Assembly: GCA_029851415.1 (NCBI GenBank) | Contig: CM056743.1 | Coordinates: forward strand, 92,230,501 to 92,294,500 | DNA: 64,000 nucleotides | Direction: 5' to 3' | Source of the DNA: Eretmocerus hayati | Lineage: Eukaryota > Arthropoda > Insecta > Hymenoptera > Aphelinidae | Part shown: piece by piece, positions 57,631 to 64,000 of the stretch | How positions within the stretch are numbered: position 1 is the stretch's first letter | Layout: every line of letters starts with the position of its first letter | The notes under the pieces: generated by a model | Databases searched by the model: none | What the model saw: only the letters and a program-made list of their open reading frames with translations | Told to the model about the DNA's origin: nothing | Made by a program: the position numbers and the translations under genes

Positions 57631-58567
57631 ATGGATCAGTTTAGTGCTGAAAAAGTGCGATTGGTGAACGAGTTGCATAAGCCTGCAAGGCGATGTTCGT
57701 TCAATAGATGATTGTTGGCAGATTGATTTAATTAGTATGTTACAGCATTCTAAATCCAATAAGGGGGACAATTATATCTTGGCTGTAATAGATGTTTTCT
57801 CAAAATATGCTTGGTGCTTACCGGTTAAGAGGAAAAATGCCTCGGATGTGTGTGAGGCGTTCAAATCAATTCTAGATACAGAAGGCCGTCAGCCTAAAAA
57901 CGTGCAGAGTGATCAGGGCACGGAATTCTATAACGCTAAATTCAGTCAACTCATGAAGGAACGGAATATCAATCATTACTCGACATACTCTGTCTGTAAA
58001 TCGTCCGTAGTGGAACGCTTCATAAGAACAATCAAGAGTAAAATGTACCGTTATTTCTCACTGAGAGGAAACTACAAGTGGTTGGATATAATTGACCCTC
58101 TCTTGAAAGAATACAACTTTAGTGATAAACATAGGACAATAGGTATGCAACCGGCTCGAGTATGGAAAAGATCTGCTAAACAGCGAGAAATTGAAGCAAG
58201 TCTATTGAAAACAGTGTATAGTCGTAAACGCCGAGAGAAATGTGCTAAATTCAAAGTTGGTGATCATGTGCGAGTATCTAGATACAAGACAGTCTTTTCA
58301 AAAGGATATACAGCCAACTTGTCTGCTGAAATTTTCAAGGTTGCTCGTGTGAATAAGAGTGAATGGCCGGTAACATATCATTTGATGGATGGGCAAAATC
58401 AGCCAATTTTGGGACAATTTTATACTGAAGAATTGATTAAAGTGCACGATCCCGATGTGTATTTAGTGGAGCGTATATTGCAAACCAAGGCTAATAAGGT
58501 TTTGGTTAAATGGTGGGGCCTTCCTGCATCTATGAACAGCTGGATCAATAGAAAATCGATTTTATGA
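57631..58567 (+). pseudogene. Retrovirus-type integrase with chromodomain (N-terminal frameshift)
   Basis: ATG 57631 begins a 26-codon piece with NELHKPARR that ends at TGA 57709-57711. The rest is open from 57668 in another frame. The catalytic triad is present: Asp in WQIDLI (57725-57727), Asp in VQSDQGTEF, Glu in VVERFIRTIK; the first Asp precedes the ATG at 57737, so the 276-codon frame starting there is incomplete. A SH3-like segment (KFKVGDHVRV) and a C-terminal chromodomain (VERILQ to LVKWWGLPASMNSW) follow. The type is that of Mavericks/adintoviruses, inserting linear DNA into chromosomes. AATAAA (58576) closes the gene. A single lesion separates the halves. Confidence 0.85.
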
Positions 58568-58630
58568 TGGGTTGAAATAAAGAAAAACATATATTTTCAA
58601 ATTTTTAATTTTTATGCCCGACAAACCAAT

Positions 58631-59057
58631 CTAAATCTCTACATTTATTACTTGTACATCTGATATTCGATACCTACAATACCAGAGAAAACCGGTAATT
58701 CGCGTGATATCACCAATCATATAGTGTGAGTAAGTTCTAGATCTATCAAAACCTTGGATTTCAAAAAGCTCATCCTCCCATTCAGAGTAGTGGTAGAGTG
58801 AGAAAATTGAATGGTAATTGGATATGTTAAAAAATATCATAAAGTTGTAGCTCGTATCGAGGTATGGAAATGCTATACAATAGTGTAAGAATGCGTCCCC
58901 GTAAATATATTCCGTCTCATGGTTCACCAGACAGTTGATGATCTCAAGCTGACCTGCAACAGAAAAAAGGGGGGGGGGGATTTAGATGGGTGTATTATAG
59001 TGCGAGTGGGAAAAAATAGAAAGATCTAACCTCACCGTCTCTCCCTATAGAGAACAT
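58631..59057 (-). CDS. Small unrecognised protein, two exons
   Basis: Exon 1 (59057 to 59036) starts at ATG and encodes MFSIGRD plus one base. The donor is GACG|GTGAGG; the acceptor CTGTTGCAG|GTC follows a long C/T tract. Exon 2 (58953 to 58631) encodes about 107 residues rich in Tyr, Ile and Phe, with YIYGDAFLHYCIAFPYLD and FLWYCRYRISD. Phase agrees (G|GT). The GTG at 58927 otherwise used as a start is internal. It follows the reductase gene on the same strand by 46 nt. No family was recognised. Confidence 0.5.
58954..59035 (-). other. Candidate spliceosomal intron, 82 nt
   Basis: GTGAGG donor and TTGCAG acceptor on the minus strand, with a pyrimidine tract (C10 then T6) before the acceptor. 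Removing it joins the ATG exon to the 107-codon frame in phase; unspliced, the first frame stops after about 20 codons. Confidence 0.6.
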
Positions 59058-59103
59058 TTTGCGTCAGACGTGTTTACACCTGCGAGTGTGTGAGATATCT
59101 GGT

Positions 59104-60060
59104 TTAAAATTCACAATCGGTAGTGAACTTGGTGGTATCCCCAAGCACACCCCACTTTTGATATTCTCCCACTCTCTTCTCAAAGAAATTGGTCTTGCCT
59201 TCGAGAGAAATACCCTCAATGAATGTAAAAGGGTTGGATGAGTGAAAAGTCTTGGAGAAGCCGAGCTCCCCGAGCAGTCTGTCAGCAACAAATTCTATAT
59301 ACTGGCTCATGAGTTTGACGTTCATACCAATCAATGACACTGGCAGTGCATCAGTGAGAAAATTCAGTTCGATCTTCACTGCATCCAGAATAATCTCTTT
59401 TACTCGCTCTTCCGATGGTTTCCGCACAATATAGGAAAAGAGCAGGCATGCGAAATCACAATGCAATCCTTCATCACGTGAAATTAATTCATTTGAGAAT
59501 GAGAGTCCAGGTAGTAGAGATCTGCTTTTCAGCCAATAGATGCTTGCAAAACTGCCGCTGAAAAAAATTCCCTCTACAGCGGCGAATGCGACAAGCCGCT
59601 CAGCAAAAGTCACGGATTTGTCATCAATCCACTTTGAAGCCCATTCTGCTTTGAGGGTGACACATGGGAGATCCTTGATAGCGTTGAATAGAAACAGCTT
59701 CCTCTCGGGATCTCGTATGTAAGTATCAATGTTCTCCATAGCAATTTGAAATCCATAAAATGATCGGGCCTCGGGTATTTGTACTTGCTGTGAAAAATTC
59801 AATATTAAGTTCTCATTGACGATCCCGTCAGATGCTGCAAAAAATGCAAGAACGTGAGATATAAAATGCTGTTCAGAATCGTTGAGCTTTTCCCAATCGC
59901 TCGAGTCTTTTGATAAATCCACTTCTTCGGCTGTCCAGAATGACGCCTCGGCCTTCTTATACATTTTCCAGATCTCTGGCCATTTAATTGGGAAAAGGAC
60001 AAACCGGTCTGGGTTGTCCTTTAACAATGGCTCATCTTTGTCGTAAAAATTGATACTCAT
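59104..60060 (-). CDS. Ribonucleotide reductase small subunit, radical site deleted
   Basis: The 318-codon intact frame is close in sequence to animal class Ia R2. Iron ligands visible: Asp48 (EEVDLS), Glu109 (AMENI), Glu163 (AVEGIFF), Glu197 and His200 (RDEGLH). In known R2 proteins ENI is followed by the His ligand and, four residues on, the radical Tyr; here residue 111 is followed directly by DTYI, so nine codons are missing in frame at 59727/59728. The C-terminus (TDCEF) keeps the form that binds the large subunit. As is, it should not form the tyrosyl radical. Such genes raise dNTP supply in large DNA viruses; none is expected in a standard Maverick, so host capture is likely. Confidence 0.93.
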   Translation of the reverse strand: MSINFYDKDEPLLKDNPDRFVLFPIKWPEIWKMYKKAEASFWTAEEVDLSKDSSDWEKLNDSEQHFISHVLAFFAASDGIVNENLILNFSQQVQIPEARSFYGFQIAMENIDTYIRDPERKLFLFNAIKDLPCVTLKAEWASKWIDDKSVTFAERLVAFAAVEGIFFSGSFASIYWLKSRSLLPGLSFSNELISRDEGLHCDFACLLFSYIVRKPSEERVKEIILDAVKIELNFLTDALPVSLIGMNVKLMSQYIEFVADRLLGELGFSKTFHSSNPFTFIEGISLEGKTNFFEKRVGEYQKWGVLGDTTKFTTDCEF

Positions 60061-60173
60061 ATTGAGAGTGCTATGTGATGATACGAGTTGAGAGAGCCCA
60101 CAAAATAACTTGGAAAAACGGCTTTAGTGTGAAATAGAAACTATGCTTTGTACGAGTCTGCTGCAAGAGAGTT

Positions 60174-60207
60174 ACTGGTGAGCCTTTAGAAATGCATGGG
60201 AAATATA
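60174..60207 (-). promoter_or_regulatory. Probable TATA and initiator of the reductase gene
   Basis: On the minus strand TATATTT starts at 60207 and CCAGT ends at 60174; the A is 31 nt from the TATA start. The ATG follows at 60060. It is weaker than the other promoters because of the C at the first initiator position. Confidence 0.5.
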
Positions 60208-60640
60208 AGGCTCTAAGGGGGGCACAAGTTTCTATGATGCAGGATTCGTGCTTCGATGCATATGAGTGTGGAAAAACAATGAGAAGAGCTGACAGGTAAA
60301 GTGCTCGCATGACTATGACTGATCTACTGAACATATGCTTTGAACAACTTGGGATAATATATGGAAGGAGGGAGTTGGAAAGAATATTCTATGTTGTGAA
60401 AATGATGAATATTTATTAAAAATTCAGATTTTAAACGTTACATATGTTTTTCTCTTGCGTACATAAAGAGAAATTATTCTAGGAAATATTAAATATACAG
60501 CTTTTTTACCAAACATTGGAATAAAGAAGAAGTTGTGTGGAGAACCCGTTAAGCAAAAGTAGGCGACTCTAGTCGCGTGAAATTTCGTGGACAAAGTCCA
60601 AATGAAGAATATTGAAATTCCTTATAATGTGGTATATTTC
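60208..60640. other. AT-rich non-coding stretch
   Basis: No open frame with protein-like composition and no repeat was seen. The stretch has poly-A/T tracts and lies between the reductase promoter and the next small frame. Confidence 0.5.
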
Positions 60641-60916
60641 TTAGAAATTACCACGATAAATAAAGAACTCTGTTACGGAGAAATGATGATGTCCAGAGGA
60701 TTCAATTTCGATTGGCGATTCACAATATCGACGAGCACCAAATAATTGGAGCTCATCGCGATCGTCAACGTTTTGGAGCTTGAAAATTATGATAAAAGTC
60801 ATGAAGTTCCCCGTTGTCAGGACGCCAATAACGTCCTGTAGGCATTCGACGAAATATGCGACATTACGGGGGGAAGCTAGGCGTCTCATGCCGAGACGCG
60901 CCCACCATAAGTTCAT
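60641..60916 (-). CDS. Possible small protein or last exon
   Basis: A 91-codon frame from ATG 60916 with MNLWWARLGMRRL at the start and FIIIFKLQNVDDRDELQLF in the middle; no family. Just upstream on the minus strand is a (CT)28 tract followed by CATTCACAG|TTCAG, a strong acceptor context, so it may be the last exon of a longer gene. The composition is plausible for a protein; there is no other support. Confidence 0.35.
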   Translation of the reverse strand: MNLWWARLGMRRLASPRNVAYFVECLQDVIGVLTTGNFMTFIIIFKLQNVDDRDELQLFGARRYCESPIEIESSGHHHFSVTEFFIYRGNF

Positions 60917-60938
60917 CAGGAAAATTTGCTGAACTGTG

Positions 60939-60941
<3 letters not shown>

Positions 60942-60997
<56 letters not shown>
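60942..60997 (+). repeat. (GA)28 microsatellite
   Basis: An uninterrupted GA run of about 56 bp. On the minus strand it reads as a polypyrimidine tract directly before CATTCACAG. Confidence 0.95.
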
Positions 60998-60999
<2 letters not shown>

Positions 61000-61447
61000 T
61001 AGATAGTTGATATAACGTGACAATAGAGGGTATAAAAGATTAATTTTAAATTTGTTACTCACAGAGTTGGTGCTCGTTTTGTTGATACATTTTTTCTGTG
61101 GAGAAATATATGTGGAGATCTGGAACTGCTGTGGAACATGTTTACTTCACTCACGACAAAGTTGTATACTAAAGTCAAACATGCAAAACATTCGTATTTT
61201 TGCTCAAAGATATAGAATATTTCTCCCATTATTAAATATAATTGACTCAAATTTGAAATGTCTGGGTCGGGGTGGGGAAAAAAGTTCTTTTTCGAAAAGG
61301 TGAACGAAGGCACAGGTGCAAAAAAAAAAACGTGGTGGTGCAGAAACAGCGGATCGAGAGAAGTTGCTCGACCGGTGTTTGTAGAAATTATTTCAAAAAA
61401 AGTTCTCTGCGAAGTGAAGATACATTTTGAGCGAAGAATCGATAAAT
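60998..61447. other. Inner right arm, no gene seen
   Basis: About 450 bases between the GA run and the right terminal repeat. A minus-strand frame of 190 codons (61631 to 61059) crosses into the terminal repeat and has low-complexity, unprotein-like composition; it is not accepted. Confidence 0.5.
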
Positions 61448-61968
61448 AGCTGGCTCGGGTAGAGAGCAACGGGCTTGACCGCTGCTCGCAGGAAATAATA
61501 TTTCGAGCGAAGGCCAGGTATGAGAAGGAGAGAGGACTGAAGTATAGGCAGCGCGAAGGAGAGAGAGTAACTGAAAGAGTGAAAGGAGTATGCTGCTCAT
61601 CTCTCAAAAATATGAGCTCGATATTCCTCAAATATTATTGATGGATATGAGTGCGGGCCAATCCCGTTATGCCGAGCACGGAGAAGAGCAGTTGCCTATC
61701 CTCCCAATGTATTTCGTGAGGATCCGCGGGCAATGATATTCTTATGGACGGGAGTGAAGAACCGAGCTCGGAGTACAGTTTGCCATACAAAGATCCGCGC
61801 GCAATGGGGGAAAAATGAGAGGCGAGCGCGGATGAGTGGAAAAAGCATGATATGCAGTTTCCTATGCTTGCAATGCATTCGTCAGGATCCGCGCGCAATG
61901 CTTTTCTTATGGGGAAAAGTGAGAAAAAGGTGTGACCTACTTGCTTTCCCCCGCTCTCTTTCCCTACT
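61448..61968 (-). repeat. Right terminal inverted repeat
   Basis: The reverse complement of the left terminal repeat, uninterrupted here (521 bp). It holds three GCGCGCGGATC-type subunits (near 61,723, 61,793 and 61,889) against two on the left, so the copies have diverged by unit gain or loss. It ends CTTTCCCTACT at 61968. Confidence 0.9.
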
Positions 61969-62080
61969 ATATCTCTCTGATGTTCTGTGATCCTTTTTCT
62001 GAGTTTTCTTTTGCTCGTGCCGATATGATTTTTCTCACAATCTCCACACACTTTTAGCTTGAAGAGGGCTACATGAGGTA
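61969..62080 (-). pseudogene. Penelope-like GIY-YIG endonuclease fragment
   Basis: The minus-strand frame LPHVALFKLKVCGDCEKNH-IGTS, then KRKLRKRITEHQRDI, matches the pattern C-x-x-C, (Y/H)IG-T, R-x-L-x-x-R-x-x-EH of GIY-YIG domains in Penelope-like retroelements. It stops exactly at the terminal repeat of the virus-like element, so the latter probably inserted into, or next to, this retroelement. No continuation was found at the left flank. Confidence 0.5.
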
Positions 62081-62139
62081 GCCCTAACGTCGCGCTTATT
62101 GCGAAAATATATAACTTGCAGGAAATACCGATCGACTCA

Positions 62140-62785
62140 TCCCTATTGATAGAGAGAATTCAGGCATCTATCCTCTCTATCCTGAAGTGAAAATCGGAGC
62201 GATAATCGTGCACTTGCGATCCGGAGCGCCGCCGTGAATTTTTCCGATTTGCAACCCTCGCGTAGGGGTTGTTTGCATTCACCAATGAGGCTGGAGAGAA
62301 TTCAGGCATCTATTTTCGTCGTCCTGAAGTGAAAATCGGAGCGATAATCTTGCACCTGCGATCCGGAGCGCCACCGTGAATTTCATCGATTTTCAACCCC
62401 CTATAGGGATTTCTCGCATTCACCAATGGGGCTGGAAGAAATTTAGGCATCTATTTTTGTCTTGGAGAAGTGAAAATCGATGCGATAATCGAGCACCGGC
62501 GATCCGGAGCGCCACCGTGAATTTCTTCGATTTCCAACCCCCGCATAGGGGTTGTTCGCATTCACCAATGGGTCTGGAAAAAATCCAGGCATCTATCCTC
62601 ATCGTCCCGAAGTGAAAATCGAAACGACAATCGTGCACCGGCGATCAGGAGTGCCACCGTGAATTTTTTCAATTCTCAACCCCCGCATAGGGTTCGTTCG
62701 CATTCACCAATGGGGTTGGAAGAAATTCACGCATCTGTATTCGTCGTCCTGAAGTGAAAATCGGAGCAATAATCGTGCACAGGGC
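62140..62785 (+). repeat. 142-bp tandem repeat, about 4.5 units
   Basis: The phrase (C)AGGCATCTAT recurs at 62161, 62303, 62444, 62586 and, changed, 62728. Each unit also has CTGAAGTGAAAATCGGAGCG, GATCCGGAGCGCCACCGTGA, CAACCCCCGCATAGGG and GCATTCACCAATGGGGCTGG. Units differ by 10-15%. It is unrelated to the 174-bp satellite. Confidence 0.92.
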
Positions 62786-62828
62786 TGCGGCAAGTTAAAT
62801 TTTTTTTTTTTTTCGATTTTCGAGTATC

Positions 62829-63743
62829 TCAATCGATTGGAAGTTCAGAGTCATCCCTGCGTTGGGTGCGATGGTGTCCTGGTGTTCCGAACACCAAGGT
62901 GTGTGGTGCGTAGCCTGTACCCGCATTGTCCCCTGTCTTAATGGCATGCTGAGCAAGTGGCAAAACCTTGTCCTGGTCAGCTCGGTCTTTTGCAAAGGCT
63001 TCGAGGAATACCGTGAGTGTGGCGTGCATTCGTTCGATCATTCTATCACTCTTCGGAGAGTGAGGTGATGTATGGTTTTTCCGGATCCCAAAAACTTCTT
63101 CGAACTCATCAAACAATTCATCAATGGAGTGCCTACCCCGATCGCTTAAAATTTTGCCCAGCGTTCTCGAGTATGCTATCTCTCTGTTCAAGAGTCCTCG
63201 TGCTTCCTCTTGGGCAGTAGCTCTGCGCGTGGGTATGAGTATCACATACCATGTCAATTGACATTGTACTGATACAATGTGCTCGTATTCTCGCGTTGAG
63301 GGGGACGTTGGGGTGTAAAAATTGATTGCGATTCTATCGAATGATTTTGCTGGAATTCGAGTGTTCATTGTCATTCGCGTCTTAACTCGCACTACCTTTC
63401 CTTCGGGGCATTCGTTACATCTGTTCACAACGGCTCGCACATCATCTCGGATGTTCCGCCAATAATATACGTTGATAAGCGCATCAGCCGTCTTATTTAT
63501 ACCGAGATGCCCTCCACTCGTCGATATATGGAATTCTCTTATGAGCTCGAATCTATCGTTTACTGGAGGTACCTTCAAGCTGTGCTTGAGAAATACTGCT
63601 CCGATCAACATCCTTTCAAAAACTTTCTCGATCAATTCAATGACTTTCGGCAACATTATTGCCATCAAAATTTGATCATTTCGAACCAAACCCACGGTCT
63701 TCAATTCTCTCTCCAAAATTCGTTTCTCCAACTTCTTGAACAC
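62829..63743 (-). CDS. Gypsy-like LTR retrotransposon integrase, fragment
   Basis: A 304-codon frame with an HHCC zinc domain (HISTSGGHLG, then CNEC), core motifs FDRIAINF (first Asp), ILSDRGRH (second Asp) and SDRMIERMHATL (Glu). It ends soon after the core (FGTPGHHR), with no C-terminal domain. The core motifs diverge from the usual Gypsy forms (HPQSNGQVER), yet the frame is open. Upstream on the same strand (63744-64000) the sequence holds no clear frame; reverse transcriptase would lie beyond the window. Confidence 0.75.
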   Translation of the reverse strand: MFKKLEKRILERELKTVGLVRNDQILMAIMLPKVIELIEKVFERMLIGAVFLKHSLKVPPVNDRFELIREFHISTSGGHLGINKTADALINVYYWRNIRDDVRAVVNRCNECPEGKVVRVKTRMTMNTRIPAKSFDRIAINFYTPTSPSTREYEHIVSVQCQLTWYVILIPTRRATAQEEARGLLNREIAYSRTLGKILSDRGRHSIDELFDEFEEVFGIRKNHTSPHSPKSDRMIERMHATLTVFLEAFAKDRADQDKVLPLAQHAIKTGDNAGTGYAPHTLVFGTPGHHRTQRRDDSELPID

Positions 63744-64000
63744 TTTTTCAACATCTGCTTAGAGCGGGTTTTCTGCCCATATAATTTCTGATGAATGCAC
63801 AGGATACGCTAAAATTGCGTACGTGGAATTCGTGTATGTCACCAATCGAAAACTTCCTTCTTTCAGTACTTCAGAGTCAATTCAACTTTTTTCGATTAGT
63901 GACTCTATCGTTTCTGTTCTGAAATCGGCATCGCATGTGGCAAAGAATGTGAGATTTCCGCCATAACGAAAGGGATGTTGATCAACAGCGTGTAACTTCT
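63744..64000 (-). other. Upstream part of the LTR element, frames broken
   Basis: No long open frame on the minus strand; short pieces are interrupted by stops. Presumably a decayed RNase H or spacer region of the same retroelement, cut by the window edge. Confidence 0.35.

Larger units (their letters stand above)
35620..61968. mobile_element. Maverick/Polinton- or adintovirus-type integrated element
   Basis: The unit is bounded by inverted repeats of about 500 bp, starting AGTAGGGAAAG at 35620 and ending CTTTCCCTACT at 61968. Between them lie the hallmark genes of this group: type B DNA polymerase, retrovirus-type integrase with chromodomain, packaging ATPase, adenain-like protease, and penton-like and double-jelly-roll capsid proteins. 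Extras are a PLA2-domain protein and a ribonucleotide reductase small subunit. The length is 26,349 bp; after removing two retrotransposon copies and a foldback it is about 21 kb, within the range known for the group. No matching target duplication is seen outside the ends (GCTGTT on the left, ATATCT on the right). Several genes are broken, so it is an inactive relic. Confidence 0.9.

Noticed and set aside
61059..61631. Minus-strand 190-codon frame
   Set aside because: It spans the inner edge of the right terminal repeat; composition is low-complexity (FFF, SSP) and the other terminal repeat does not keep the frame.
61635..62051. Minus-strand 138-codon frame as one protein
   Set aside because: Only the first 30 codons (outside the terminal repeat) look like GIY-YIG; the rest is terminal repeat read through by chance.

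Overview
The window looks like nuclear DNA of an arthropod, most likely an insect. The grounds are GT-AG introns of about 80 nt, TATA boxes followed by TCAGT-type initiators (the arthropod initiator), insect-style non-LTR, Penelope-like and Gypsy-like retroelements, and a long satellite array. No ordinary cellular gene was recognised. Everything named is satellite, mobile element or virus-derived DNA. Family names come from reading motifs; no database search was run.

Layout. (1) 1-31,790 is a satellite of about 183 tandem monomers of 174 bp with nested higher-order duplications (4,875, 6,263, 1,913 and 1,219 bp offsets). It decays at its right edge and is followed by AT-rich DNA with two 28-bp palindromes. 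(2) 32,480-35,619 is non-coding flank with a tRNA-like head. (3) 35,620-61,968 is a 26.3-kb Maverick/Polinton- or adintovirus-type element bounded by terminal inverted repeats of about 500 bp that begin AGTAGGGAAAG. (4) To its right lie a Penelope-like GIY-YIG fragment, 142-bp tandem repeats and a Gypsy-like integrase that runs towards the right edge.

The virus-like element carries a protein-primed type B DNA polymerase (badly broken), a coiled-coil protein, a nuclear acidic protein (DUF8207-like), a packaging ATPase, a PLA2-domain virion protein, an adenain-like protease, penton-like and double-jelly-roll capsid proteins, an unnamed late protein, a retrovirus-type integrase with a chromodomain, and a ribonucleotide reductase small subunit, plus several unrecognised proteins. 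Replication, packaging, capsid, maturation and integration functions are all represented, as expected for a virus that integrates.

Later events hit it: a 3.65-kb non-LTR retrotransposon entered the left terminal repeat with a 12-bp target duplication, a second truncated copy entered an intron, and an 896-bp foldback entered the polymerase. Unusual points are (a) four candidate spliceosomal introns whose reading phases match, (b) a TATA-to-TCAGT promoter grammar with constant 31-33 nt spacing, including one TATA box that seems to serve two divergent genes, (c) a reductase subunit missing exactly the segment with the iron-binding His and the radical Tyr, (d) a protease frame with no ATG that starts at an A10 run, and (e) in-frame stops in several genes. 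Capsid, ATPase and reductase frames remain open, so the insertion is probably old but not ancient.
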